Assembly: GCF_914271545.1 (NCBI RefSeq)
Contig: NZ_CAJZAH010000001.1
Coordinates: 1,426,001-1,490,000, forward strand
Origin: Cupriavidus respiraculi
GTDB taxonomy: Bacteria; Pseudomonadota; Gammaproteobacteria; Burkholderiales; Burkholderiaceae
Length of the DNA: 64,000 nt
Direction: 5' to 3'
How positions within the stretch are numbered: the stretch's first letter is position 1; every line of letters begins with the position of its first letter. Below are positions 17,711 to 26,871 of the stretch, in pieces. Made by a program: the position numbers and the translations under genes. The notes beneath the pieces are model-generated. The model ran no database searches. It saw only the letters and a program-made list of their open reading frames with translations, and was not told the origin of the DNA.

Positions 17711-19798
17711 TCAGTCGGCGGTCTCGGCCGTGCGCATCGGGTGCCGCGCCGCCTGCGCCGCGAACTCGTCGGCAGGCACGGGGCGGCCGAGCAGATAACC
17801 CTGTAGCCCGTCACAGCCCAGGTTGGTCAGGAACGCCTGCTGCGCCGGCGTTTCCACGCCTTCGGCCACGATCTGCAGATTGAGGGTATGGCCGAGCGCG
17901 ACGATGGCCGACACAATGGCCGCGTCGTCGGTGTTCTGCGCCAGATGGCGCACGAAGGCGCGGTCGATCTTCAGTTCGCTGGCGGGAATGCGCTTCAGGT
18001 GCAGCAGGCTCGAATAGCCGGTGCCGAAATCGTCGATGGAGATGCGCACGCCCATGATGTCGAGCTGCTGCAGGATCGCCATGCTGACTTCCACGTCATG
18101 CATGGCGGTGGACTCGGTGATCTCCAGCGTCAGCACCTGCGGCTCCAGGCCATGGCGCCACAGCGTGTCGCGCACGGTCTCGATCAGCGCCGGGTCGCAG
18201 AACTGCACGGCCGAGAGGTTGACCGCCATGGTCCAGGCGCGATGGCCCTGGCCATGCCACTGCGCGAGCTGGCGGCACGCCTCGTCGAGCACCCATTTGC
18301 CGATCGGCACGATCATGCCGGTCTTCTCGGCCAGCGGAATGAAGTGGTCGGGCGGAATCAGCCCGCGCGCCGGATGGTTCCAGCGCAGCAGCGCCTCGGC
18401 GCCGACCACCGTGCCCTGCGGCGCGGTGACCTTGGGCTGGTAGTGCAGCACGAACTGGCGGTGCTGCAGCGCGCCGCGCAACTCGTGCACCAGCGACTGC
18501 TGGGCCTGCGCATTGCGCTGCATCGACTGCGCGAAGAAGCTGTACATGTCGCGGCCGGATGCCTTGGCGTGGTACATCGCCGCATCGGCGTGGCGCAGCA
18601 GCGTGCGCTGGTCGGTGCCATTGTCGGGCGACACGGCGATGCCGATGCTGGCCGACACATGCACGACCTGGCCGCCGATGACGATGGGCGCGCGCAGCGC
18701 CGTCAGCACGCGCTCGGCGATGGCGCCGGCGTCCTCGGGCTCGTCCACCTCGGACAGCAGCACGAATTCGTCGCCTCCTACCCGCGATGCGGTCGCTTGC
18801 GGGTCCAGCCCCGCCCGCAGGCGCTGGGCCACCTCGGCCAACAGCACGTCGCCGGCCTGGTGGCCCAGCGAATCATTGACCGCCTTGAAGCCGTCCAGAT
18901 CCACGAACAGCACCGCGATGTGCGTGCCTTCCCCCGCCGCCTGCAGCATGCGCTCGAAGCGGTCCTCGAGCAGCGCGCGGTTGGGCAGCTTGGTGAGCTT
19001 GTCGTGCAGCGCGAGATAGGTGAGTTCCTCGTTGGCCGCGGCCAGCGATTCGGCCAGCATCGCGGTCTGCATGGCCAGCCGCAGGTCCAGCACGGAGGTG
19101 ATCAGCGCCACCGCGAGCACGCTGATGGTGATCACCATGATCGGCACGGCGAGCGACGCGCCGCTCAGGCCGCTGGCCGCCGCGCCGCACACGCTGCTGT
19201 TGGGAAAACCCGCCGCGGCCATGCCGATGTAGTGCATGGCCACGATGGCCAGGCCCATGACGGTGGCGGCGCCCACGCGCAGCCGGCGGTAGCGCCCCAC
19301 CCGATGGCGCAGGCGGAACGCGATCCACAGGGCGGCGCCGCAGGCGCCGATGGCGATCGCCACCGACAGCGCGAACAGCAGCGGGTCGTAGTCGATGCCC
19401 GGGCGCATGCGCATCGCGGCCATGCCGGTGTAGTGCATGCCGGCCACGGCGCAGCCCATCAGCACCGCGCCCAGCACCAGGCGGGACCATGGCAGCGTCT
19501 GCTGGCAGACCAGCCAAAGCGCGAACGCCGACGCGACGATGGCGATAACCAGTGAGCCGACGGTTATGCCGACGTCGTAGCCGAGCGGGATCGGCAACTG
19601 GAAGGCCAGCATGCCAACGAAGTGCATCGACCAGATGCCCAGCCCCATCGCCACCGCGCCGGCCCCCAGCCACACATGCGCGACCCGCCCCTGCGCGGCC
19701 GTGATGCGGCCGGCGAGATCCAGCGCCGTGTACGACGCCAGGATGGCGATCAGCACGGAGAAGATGACGAGCAGTGTGTCGTGACTGGATTCGAGCAT
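17711..19798 (-). CDS. MHYT-GGDEF-EAL cyclic-di-GMP protein
   Basis: The 695 residues divide into an integral membrane MHYT sensor (about residues 1-240, with MHFVGM, MHYTGM and MHYIGM triplets proposed to bind copper and sense O2, CO or NO), a GGDEF domain (about 265-430) and an EAL domain (about 445-690). GGDEF is intact (RVGGDEFVLL). EAL is present as EALLRW, with DDFGTGYSS and other metal-site residues. Both synthesis and breakdown of c-di-GMP are therefore possible. No RxxD inhibitory site sits directly before GGDEF, so product feedback may be absent. Probably co-transcribed with the chemoreceptor. Confidence 0.93.
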   Translation of the reverse strand: MLESSHDTLLVIFSVLIAILASYTALDLAGRITAAQGRVAHVWLGAGAVAMGLGIWSMHFVGMLAFQLPIPLGYDVGITVGSLVIAIVASAFALWLVCQQTLPWSRLVLGAVLMGCAVAGMHYTGMAAMRMRPGIDYDPLLFALSVAIAIGACGAALWIAFRLRHRVGRYRRLRVGAATVMGLAIVAMHYIGMAAAGFPNSSVCGAAASGLSGASLAVPIMVITISVLAVALITSVLDLRLAMQTAMLAESLAAANEELTYLALHDKLTKLPNRALLEDRFERMLQAAGEGTHIAVLFVDLDGFKAVNDSLGHQAGDVLLAEVAQRLRAGLDPQATASRVGGDEFVLLSEVDEPEDAGAIAERVLTALRAPIVIGGQVVHVSASIGIAVSPDNGTDQRTLLRHADAAMYHAKASGRDMYSFFAQSMQRNAQAQQSLVHELRGALQHRQFVLHYQPKVTAPQGTVVGAEALLRWNHPARGLIPPDHFIPLAEKTGMIVPIGKWVLDEACRQLAQWHGQGHRAWTMAVNLSAVQFCDPALIETVRDTLWRHGLEPQVLTLEITESTAMHDVEVSMAILQQLDIMGVRISIDDFGTGYSSLLHLKRIPASELKIDRAFVRHLAQNTDDAAIVSAIVALGHTLNLQIVAEGVETPAQQAFLTNLGCDGLQGYLLGRPVPADEFAAQAARHPMRTAETAD

Positions 19799-20062
19799 GG
19801 CAGCCCTGCCGGGCGGGAGTTGTCCAATGGCCGCGCCGGATATACCGGCATGCGCCTACCGGCAACACGGTCCATGCCATGCCGCGAGAGAGCGGTACGC
19901 CTGCGGTTTGGGCGTACCTCGATATCGGCCTTGCAGGCGGGTTCTTGAATTCCCGTGGACCAAGTTGTGACGCCGAGAGACGGCCACACCACTTTCAATG
20001 TGAAAACGGGCCAGCGTAGCGGCAAAACGGACGGGACGGCGTATTCGCGTTGCCGCCTGCAC

Positions 20063-20854
20063 TCAGCAGCGGCCTGGCAGTTCGGGCGCCTCGGCCGGGC
20101 CGAGGACGGCCGCCACATCGCTGTCGTCCTTGAGCCGCACCCCGCTGGCGCCGAGCGCCGCGGCGCCGCGCAGCAGGAAAGCCAGCTTGCCGGCGGCCCG
20201 GTCGTAAGGCAGCCCTTCCGGCCGCACGTTGGAGATGCAGTTGCGCTCGGCATCGGTGCGCCCCGGGCGGGGCGCGTGGGTCAGGTACAGGCCGAGGCTG
20301 TCGGGTGAGCTCAGGCCCGGGCGTTCGCCGATCAGCATCACCACCTGGCGCGCGCGCAGCCGCTCGCCGATCTCGTCGCCCAGCGCGACGCGCGCCTGCT
20401 CGGCCACCACCACGGGCCCGATGCGCCAGTCGGCCAGCTGCTCGCGCACGGCCTGCAGCACCGGCACCGCATGGCGTTGCGCGGCCAATGACGACAGGCC
20501 GTCGGCGATCACGAAGACCACGTCGACCTCGTCCGCGCCGCGCGCCGCGTCCAGGCGGGCGCGGCTTTCGTCGTCGAGCCGCCGCCCGAGATCCGGGCGC
20601 CGCAGATAGTGGACGCGATCGGCCGCCGCGCTGTGCACATGCAGGGAATCGAAGCCGGCAGCGGCCAGCGCCTGCTGCACGGCCTCGCGCTCGAGCGGCT
20701 GGTGCACCGCGTCGCGGGCCTGGGCATGGGCGAGCCCGAAGGCGAGCAGGGTATCGGTCGTCTGGCTGTGTCCCGCACGGCCGAGCGCGATGCGGGCGCG
20801 CGTGAACTGACGCAGGGCTTGCCACGGATTCTGATGGACGAGCGGGCGGGTCAT
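20063..20854 (-). CDS. eutC: Ethanolamine ammonia-lyase small subunit EutC
   Basis: A 263-aa subunit that, with EutB, converts ethanolamine to acetaldehyde and ammonia using adenosylcobalamin. Diagnostic parts are ARIALGRAGHSQTTDTLLAF, RPDLGRRLDDESR, FVIADGLSSLAAQRH and ERNCISNVRPEGL, which include cobalamin-contacting residues. The start MTRPLVHQNPW lies 22 bases after eutB. The frame upstream is open through eutB but has no homology. Confidence 0.95.
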   Translation of the reverse strand: MTRPLVHQNPWQALRQFTRARIALGRAGHSQTTDTLLAFGLAHAQARDAVHQPLEREAVQQALAAAGFDSLHVHSAAADRVHYLRRPDLGRRLDDESRARLDAARGADEVDVVFVIADGLSSLAAQRHAVPVLQAVREQLADWRIGPVVVAEQARVALGDEIGERLRARQVVMLIGERPGLSSPDSLGLYLTHAPRPGRTDAERNCISNVRPEGLPYDRAAGKLAFLLRGAAALGASGVRLKDDSDVAAVLGPAEAPELPGRC

Positions 20855-20876
20855 GATTGGCCTTCCGTGGTGGCGC

Positions 20877-22259
20877 CTACAGGCCCTGCGCCAGCTGCAG
20901 CAGCGGCTGGCGCTCGGCCAGATCCGCCAGCCTGCCGCTGGCGTCGGTAATGCCCATCGCCTGCAACCAGCGCGCGAATTCCGGCGCGGGCTGCAGGCCG
21001 AGCGACTCGCGCAGATAGAGCGCATCGTGGAACGACGTGCTCTGGTAGTTCAGCATGATGTCGTCCGCGCCGGGCACGCCCATGATGTAGTTCACGCCCG
21101 CCACGCCGAACAGCGTCAGCAGCGTGTCCATATCGTCCTGGTCGGCCTCGGCGTGGTTGGTGTAGCAGATGTCGCAGCCCATCGGCAGGCCCAGCAGCTT
21201 GCCGCAGAAATGGTCTTCGAGGCCGGCGCGCACGATCTGCTTGCCATCGTAGAGATACTCCGGCCCGATGAAGCCCACTACCGTGTTGACCAGCAGCGGG
21301 GAGAACGCGCGCGCCACGGCATAGGCCCGCGCCTCCATGGTCTGCTGGTCCACGCCGTGGTGCGCGTTGGCCGACAGGGCGCTGCCCTGCCCCGTCTCGA
21401 AATACATCAGGTTCTCTCCCACGGTGCCGCGCCCCAGCGCCAGGGCCGCGGCCTGCGCCTCCTCCAGCAGCGCGAGGTCGATGCCGAAGCTGGCGTTGGC
21501 CTGTTCGCTGCCGGCCACCGACTGGAACACGAGGTCGACGGGCGCGCCCTGTTCGATGGCGCGCAGCGTGTTGGTGACGTGGGTGAGCACGCAGGATTGC
21601 GTCGGCACGTCGTAGCGGCAGCGCAGCTCGTCCACCAGCCGCAGCAGCGCAACGATGGCGCCCAGGTTGTCGCTGGCCGGGTTGATGCCGATGGTGGCAT
21701 CGCCGCAGCCATAGAGCAGGCCGTCGATGATGGCGGCGGCGATGCCCTTGGGATCGTCGGTCGGATGATTGGGTTGCAGCCGCACCGCGAGGCGGCCCGG
21801 CAGGCCGAGGGTGTTGCGAAAGCGGGTGACCACGCGGCACTTGCGGGACACCGCGATCAGGTCCTGGTTGCGCATCAGCTTGCTGACGGCGGCGGCCATC
21901 TCCGGCGTGATGCCGGGCGCGACCCGCGCCAGCATCTCGGTATCGGTCTCGTGCAGCAGCAGCCAGTTGCGCAAGTCGCCTACCGTCGCGGCAGGGATGG
22001 CATGGAAGGCGCTGCCATCGTGGCGATCGACGATCAGCCGGGTGACCTCGTCGCTTTCATACGGCACCAGCGCCTCGTTGAGAAACTGGGCGAGCGGTAC
22101 GTCGGCCAGTGCCATGCGCGCGGCCATCCGCTCCTCCTCGCTGCCGGCGGCCACGCCGGCCAGATAGTCGCCCGAGCGGGCGGGACTGGCCTTGGCCAGC
22201 AGCGTCTTCAGATCCGCGAACACGTAGCGCCGCGAGGCGACGGTGTGGGTGAAGGCCAT
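20877..22259 (-). CDS. eutB: Ethanolamine ammonia-lyase large subunit EutB
   Basis: A 460-aa TIM-barrel catalytic subunit of normal length, starting MAFTHTVASRRYVFADLKTL. Conserved blocks include LRNQDLIAVSRKCRVVT-type, DGLLYGCGDATIGINPASDN, FQSVAGSEQAN, FETGQGSALSANAHHG and GLPMGCDICYTNHAEADQDD. There are no microcompartment shell, reactivase (eutA) or permease genes here. This is the simple aerobic layout common in beta-proteobacteria, where acetaldehyde is oxidised by a dehydrogenase encoded elsewhere. The frame runs far upstream on this strand, but only the sequence after 22259 is EutB-like. Confidence 0.96.
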   Translation of the reverse strand: MAFTHTVASRRYVFADLKTLLAKASPARSGDYLAGVAAGSEEERMAARMALADVPLAQFLNEALVPYESDEVTRLIVDRHDGSAFHAIPAATVGDLRNWLLLHETDTEMLARVAPGITPEMAAAVSKLMRNQDLIAVSRKCRVVTRFRNTLGLPGRLAVRLQPNHPTDDPKGIAAAIIDGLLYGCGDATIGINPASDNLGAIVALLRLVDELRCRYDVPTQSCVLTHVTNTLRAIEQGAPVDLVFQSVAGSEQANASFGIDLALLEEAQAAALALGRGTVGENLMYFETGQGSALSANAHHGVDQQTMEARAYAVARAFSPLLVNTVVGFIGPEYLYDGKQIVRAGLEDHFCGKLLGLPMGCDICYTNHAEADQDDMDTLLTLFGVAGVNYIMGVPGADDIMLNYQSTSFHDALYLRESLGLQPAPEFARWLQAMGITDASGRLADLAERQPLLQLAQGL

Positions 22260-22360
22260 GGGGACTCCGGCGGTGACGGTGGCATGCCGCGCGGGGCGGC
22301 ATGGCTGCAATATAACCCGCTCGGGCCCCGGCGATACCGTTCGTCTCCCGCGCGTTCCCC

Positions 22361-24514
22361 TCACTCGTGCTTCGACCGCTTCGGCGCGCGCTCCCCTTGG
22401 GCGTCGAACCACGCGGGCCAGTCGGCTTCCGGCGTGCGGACCAGCTCGGCCGCGATCTGGGCCTGGGCGTCGCGTTGGGCGGTGCGGGGCAGCAACGCCA
22501 CCAGCGCGGGCATTTCCAGCAGGGGCCGGGCGCGATACGTGCGTGGCAGGGCGGCGATGGCCGGCCACAGCAGGTCCCATAGCGCCTGCACCGCCATGCG
22601 CGCGAGCCCCAGGCGCGCGGCTGCGCTCGCCAGCCGCGACAGCAGCAGCGACTGCAACACGGGCGGCAGGGTCAGCGCGCGGTCCAGGCACCAGCGCCAC
22701 GTACGGACGTCGGTGATGGAAAGCGCGCGGGTGCCCAGGAGCCGCGCCGCATCGCTGGCTGGCAGCGCGGCGATTGCCGCGGCCAGCAGCGCGGCCGGCG
22801 CCCTGGCCGCGGCCTGCGGCAGCCGTTCGAGCGCCAGCGTCAGGGCCAGCAGCGGTTCGAACCGTTGTCCGGCATCGAGCTGCCGTGTCTGGCGGAACAA
22901 GGCCAGCCAACGATGGCCGGGCGTGGGCGCGCGCCGCACCAGTTCGCCGGATGAAGCGAGCGCGGCGAGCAGCGCAGGCCGCAGCGGCGCGGGCGCCTGG
23001 CAAGCCTGCGCGAAGATGCCGTCCCACACGCCGGGGGGCAGCGTGTCCGCGCGTGCGCATTCGGCCAGCAGCGGGGCGCGCTCGGACGGACCGAGGCGCG
23101 ACAGCTGCGCCTGCAGCGCCGGCCACAGGGTCGCACCCACGCCGCCGGGCAGCCATGCCATGGTGGTGGCCGCGGCACGCAGCGGCGCCAGCCGGCATGC
23201 CGGCGGCAGACTGGCGATGCGCGCCAGCAGCGCCGCCCAGCGCGCCGGCAGTCCGGCATCCGCGCCCTGCTCCATCAGCAGGCGTGCCAGCTGGGACAGC
23301 ACCATGCCCGCCAGCGCGTCCGGCAACTGCATCGGGATCGCCATCAGCGCGTCCCATATCTGCGCCGCCGAGGCATCGGCCGTCAGGCACTGCGTCAGCA
23401 CGGCCAGCAGCGCGATGCGATCCTGGGTGGAGAAGCGGCCGGCGCAATGCCGAAGCCGTTGCCAGGCCCGATCCACGAACGGCGCGCTCGCGCCCTCCAG
23501 GCAGCGCGCGAGCGCGCCGAATACCGGTATCGCGTCCGGTGCCGGCAGTGCGGCTGCGGCATCGAACAGGCCAGTCCAGACCCGCTCGACGGCGGATGGC
23601 CCGGCCCCCGGGGCGGAGGCATCGCCCTCGTTCTCGTCCTCCAGATGGCATTCCAGTTCTTCCGCCAGCGCCCGCAAGACCTCGGCACGGTGCCGCGGTG
23701 CCATCCCGGAGCCCTGCGGCGGGCGCAACACGGCGTCGAGCAATCGGTCGCGTGCCGCGTCCCACTGCCCCATCGACTTGCCGAAGCCCGTCACATGGGC
23801 CAGCTGGGCCAGCACCGCGGCGCGGTCCGCCTCGCACAGAGGCTCCGCCAACCGCAGCCAGCGCCCCAGCGAGCGTCCGCGCAATGTCGCGATCCCGAGA
23901 TGGCGCAGGCATTTCGCCAGCAGCGGCCCGCGCTGCAGCGGCGCGGCATCCAGCGCGAGTTCGATGGCGCGCGCCTCCAGCCAGGGTTGCCGCGCGCTCT
24001 GCGGGACGTCGCCCAGGCTGCGGATCAGGCCGGTGAGCGGCAGCCGCCGCCGCTCCGGCGGCAGGGCCGCGACCGCATCGAGCAGGGCCTGGATGGCGCG
24101 CGCCGCCATCGACTCGTGCAGGCGATGCAGCCCCTGCGCGAGCCCGCACAGCGCGGCTTCGTGCCGGCGGCGCGGCAGGGCGGCAATCTCGGCGAGCGCG
24201 CGGGCGAGCGTGGAAAGCGTGGTGACGCGCGCGGCGCGAAGAACGATGCGCTCGGCTTGCAGGTCTGCAAGCAGGACGCGATGCAGGCCGGCGCTCGCCT
24301 GGCTGAACCGGTGCCTGTCTTCGAAAGGCAGGTAGGCGGCGATGCCGGCGATCAGCTCGTTAGGCAGCCACTCGAGAACGACGCGCACCGGCTTGTCGCC
24401 AGTGGCCAGATCGACCAGCGCCTGTGCGCCGGAGATCTCGTCGGGCATTGCCGGCGGCGTGCCGCCGTGGGCCATGGTGGCGAGCTGGACTGGCAGGTCT
24501 GCGTCGAGGGGCAT
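22361..24514 (-). CDS. F-box-like protein with helical repeats
   Basis: This 717-aa soluble protein has an F-box-like motif at about residues 46-90 (LEWLPNELIAGIAAYLPFED then SQASAGLHRV). About 600 residues of Leu/Ala/Pro-rich helical repeats follow, each roughly 35-45 residues and built around 'LP..R..LL..LA..L' pairs. No signal peptide or membrane segment is seen. F-boxes bind Skp1 in eukaryotic ubiquitin ligases; in bacteria they occur in translocated effectors such as Ralstonia GALA proteins. The F-box plus non-LRR repeat architecture suggests a secreted effector or a eukaryote-like adaptor. The start MPLDADLP has a GGAG site. Base use matches the neighbours, so it is an old resident. Confidence 0.7.
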   Translation of the reverse strand: MPLDADLPVQLATMAHGGTPPAMPDEISGAQALVDLATGDKPVRVVLEWLPNELIAGIAAYLPFEDRHRFSQASAGLHRVLLADLQAERIVLRAARVTTLSTLARALAEIAALPRRRHEAALCGLAQGLHRLHESMAARAIQALLDAVAALPPERRRLPLTGLIRSLGDVPQSARQPWLEARAIELALDAAPLQRGPLLAKCLRHLGIATLRGRSLGRWLRLAEPLCEADRAAVLAQLAHVTGFGKSMGQWDAARDRLLDAVLRPPQGSGMAPRHRAEVLRALAEELECHLEDENEGDASAPGAGPSAVERVWTGLFDAAAALPAPDAIPVFGALARCLEGASAPFVDRAWQRLRHCAGRFSTQDRIALLAVLTQCLTADASAAQIWDALMAIPMQLPDALAGMVLSQLARLLMEQGADAGLPARWAALLARIASLPPACRLAPLRAAATTMAWLPGGVGATLWPALQAQLSRLGPSERAPLLAECARADTLPPGVWDGIFAQACQAPAPLRPALLAALASSGELVRRAPTPGHRWLALFRQTRQLDAGQRFEPLLALTLALERLPQAAARAPAALLAAAIAALPASDAARLLGTRALSITDVRTWRWCLDRALTLPPVLQSLLLSRLASAAARLGLARMAVQALWDLLWPAIAALPRTYRARPLLEMPALVALLPRTAQRDAQAQIAAELVRTPEADWPAWFDAQGERAPKRSKHE

Positions 24515-24661
24515 GGCGGACTCCGTGCGGCGACGGCCGGTGGCGCGGGGTGGCGAGTCTCGCCAGTCGGTATCGCGCTGTCTTCCGAAAAGCCGCCTGG
24601 CTTTTCTTCCGCGCGGAATCCGCCCGCCGCGGCGCACCGAAGGCCGGGGGCGCTGGGCAGC

Positions 24662-24710
24662 TTGACGCTGCCCGAAGGTGCCACGTACACTAAATTGAAC
24701 GCCTAGTTCA
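24662..24710 (+). promoter_or_regulatory. Promoter with overlapping operator for flavin monooxygenase
   Basis: TTGACG (24662-24667) and TACACT (24686-24691), 18 bases apart, make a good sigma-70 promoter. Just downstream TGAAC-N5-GTTCA (24696-24710) is a perfect inverted repeat, with a further TTGAAC at 24714-24719. A repressor bound there would cover the transcription start. The IclR gene at 25975 is the obvious candidate regulator (inference). Confidence 0.55.
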
Positions 24711-24764
24711 TTTTTGAACGATCACGACGACATCGGCTCTCCGCCGCACCCCGAGGAACGACAC

Positions 24765-25901
24765 ATGACAAGCAAACGCATCGCCATCAACGGTGCCGGC
24801 ATCGGCGGCCTTGCCGCCGCCATCGCCCTGCGCAAGCTCGGCCAGCAGGTGGTGGTCTACGAGCAGGCGCCGCGCTTTGCGCGCGTGGGCGCCGATATCA
24901 ACCTGACACCGAACGCGGTGCGTGCGCTCGACGGTCTCGGCGTGGGCGCGGCCCTGCGCGAAACGGCGGCGCGCCCCACCGACCGCATCAGCCGCGTGTG
25001 GGATACGGGCGAGGAGACGTCGCGGCTCGCGATGTCCGACGAAGCGGAGCGCCGCTACGGCGCGCCGCAGCTGACCATGCATCGCGCCGACCTGATGACG
25101 GCGCTGGAGGGGGCCGTGCCGGCCGACTGCGTCAAGCTCGGCCGCAAGGCCGTCGCGGTCGAACGCGACGCGGGCGGCGCCACGCTGCGCTTCGCCGATG
25201 GCGGCAGTGAGCGGGTGGATGTGCTGATCGGCGCGGACGGCATCCATTCGACCGTGCGCACGGCGCTGTTCGGGCAGGAGCAGCCGGTCTTCACCGGCGT
25301 GGTGGCCTATCGCGCGGTGGTCCCGGCCGAGCGGCTGGCAGGCGTGCCCAACCTGAACGCCTTCACCAAATGGTGGGGACCGGACGAGTTCACGCAGATC
25401 GTCACGTTTCCGCTCAACCGCGGGCGGGACATCTTTATCTTCGCCACCGAGGCGCGCGAAACGTGGAGCCTGGAATCGTGGACCACTCCCGGGCGCGTCG
25501 AAGACCTGCGCGCCGCCTATGCAGGCTTTCATCCGGAGGCGCGCGCGCTGCTGGATGCCTGCGACGACGTGCTGATCTCCGCGCTCTATGTCCGCGACCC
25601 GCTGCCCGCCTGGTCCGCCGGACCCGTCACGCTGATGGGCGATGCCTGCCATCCGATGATGCCGTTCATGGCGCAGGGCGCGGGCATGGCGATCGAGGAC
25701 GGCGTGGTGCTGGCCCGCTGCCTGGCCGAGGCCGGCGACGCCGGCGGCGCCATCGAGGCCGCGCTCGCGCGTTATCAGCGCGCCCGCCAGGACCGTACCG
25801 CCCGCATCCAGATCGGCTCGCGCGGCAATGCCTGGCTCAAGAGCGGCGGCAATGCCGACTGGGTGTACGAGTACGACGCCTGGCAGGTGCCGCTGCAGTG
25901 A
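24765..25901 (+). CDS. FAD-dependent monooxygenase, 6-hydroxynicotinate 3-monooxygenase-like
   Basis: A 378-aa class A flavoprotein hydroxylase with the FAD motif GAGIGG (residues 10-15), the GADGIHS motif near residue 160 and GDACHPMMPFMAQGAGMAIE near residue 290. It resembles NicC (6-hydroxynicotinate 3-monooxygenase) from memory, including the RLGADINLTPN-type segment and the C-terminal WVYEYDAW. Salicylate hydroxylase is the main alternative. It uses NAD(P)H and O2 to hydroxylate an aromatic acid, sometimes with decarboxylation. The start at 24765 has a GAGGA site. An IclR gene follows 73 bases later. Confidence 0.8.
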   Translation: MTSKRIAINGAGIGGLAAAIALRKLGQQVVVYEQAPRFARVGADINLTPNAVRALDGLGVGAALRETAARPTDRISRVWDTGEETSRLAMSDEAERRYGAPQLTMHRADLMTALEGAVPADCVKLGRKAVAVERDAGGATLRFADGGSERVDVLIGADGIHSTVRTALFGQEQPVFTGVVAYRAVVPAERLAGVPNLNAFTKWWGPDEFTQIVTFPLNRGRDIFIFATEARETWSLESWTTPGRVEDLRAAYAGFHPEARALLDACDDVLISALYVRDPLPAWSAGPVTLMGDACHPMMPFMAQGAGMAIEDGVVLARCLAEAGDAGGAIEAALARYQRARQDRTARIQIGSRGNAWLKSGGNADWVYEYDAWQVPLQ

Positions 25902-25974
25902 ACCAGCGGTTATCCTCGCGGTCTGCGCAACGCGCCGGCAGCGCAAGACCATCGCCACACGACTCCAGGACCGC

Positions 25975-26865
25975 ATGCCCAAGACCGCCCCGACCCGACT
26001 CACCCGCGCCACACCGGACGCCGCCACATCGGACGTCGAGGACGACAGCGATGCCAGAGGCCAGGCGCTGGTCTCGCCGGTGATCCGGGCGCTGCGCCTG
26101 CTGCGCTATATCGCCGAGGGCGGCTCGACGGCCAATCTGAGCGAGGTGGGCCGGCGCATCGATGTGAACCGCGTGACCGTGATGCGCCTGCTGGCAACGC
26201 TGGAGCACGAGGGCATGCTGGAGCGGCTGCCGCACGGCGGCCACGCGCTGGGCGGGGAGTTCCTCAAGCTGTCGTCGCTGGTGCTGGCCAGCGACGACCT
26301 GACCGGTTTCGCGCGCCGCATCCTGGCGCGGCTGAGCGCCTCGCTCGGGCTGTCGGCCTATCTCGGCGTGCCCGACGGCGGCCATGTCGTCTATCTGCTG
26401 CGCGAGATGCCCAACACCCCGCTGGTCAGCCATATCCAGATCGGCAGCCGCGTGCCGGCGCACCTGACCACGCCGGGGCGGATGCTGATCGCGCATCTGG
26501 ACCCCAGGACGCTGCGCGAGCGGCTGGGCGACGATCCGCTGCCCACGGTCACCGGGCAGAGCGCCGCCACGCATGCCCGGCTGGCGGAGATCCTCGCCGC
26601 GGACCGCGAGCGCGGCTGCGCCTGGAGTTTTTCGGCCTTCGAACCGGGTATCGATTCCTGCGCGGCAGCGGTGCGCGACGCCAGCGGCGACGTGATCGCC
26701 GCCATCAGCGTTGCCGGGCCGCAGCAGTGCTTCGAGCGGGACGGTGCGCTGCGCGAGCGCACCGAGTTGGAAGTGAAGCAGGCCGCGGCCGAGCTGTCGA
26801 TGCTGCTGGGCTACCGGGAGGCGGTGGCGCAGGCCGCGCCCAGAACCGCGCGGCGCCAGCGCTGA
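25975..26865 (+). CDS. IclR-family transcriptional regulator
   Basis: A 296-aa IclR regulator with a ~30-residue polar leader, a winged HTH (about residues 35-95, with NLSEVGRRIDVNRVTVMRLL) and an effector-binding domain starting near residue 110 (SAYLGVPDGGHVVYL). It differs clearly from the two close IclR paralogues elsewhere in the window. It lies downstream of the NicC-like gene in the same direction and probably controls it. The start at 25975 has AGGA upstream. It is convergent, 6 bases apart, with the Bug gene that follows. Confidence 0.88.
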   Translation: MPKTAPTRLTRATPDAATSDVEDDSDARGQALVSPVIRALRLLRYIAEGGSTANLSEVGRRIDVNRVTVMRLLATLEHEGMLERLPHGGHALGGEFLKLSSLVLASDDLTGFARRILARLSASLGLSAYLGVPDGGHVVYLLREMPNTPLVSHIQIGSRVPAHLTTPGRMLIAHLDPRTLRERLGDDPLPTVTGQSAATHARLAEILAADRERGCAWSFSAFEPGIDSCAAAVRDASGDVIAAISVAGPQQCFERDGALRERTELEVKQAAAELSMLLGYREAVAQAAPRTARRQR

Positions 26866-26871
26866 GCCGCG

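Noticed and set aside
22260-24149. Upstream extension of the eutB frame to more than 1000 codons, suggesting a fusion protein
   Set aside because: Only the part from 22259 matches EutB, at normal length. The extension is an out-of-frame reading of the F-box/repeat gene.
20853-24335. Plus-strand open frame of about 1160 codons opposite eutB and the F-box gene
   Set aside because: Both strands are open because of high GC codon bias. The minus strand carries recognisable EutB and repeat protein, while the plus-strand translation is Arg/His/Gln-rich without any family.
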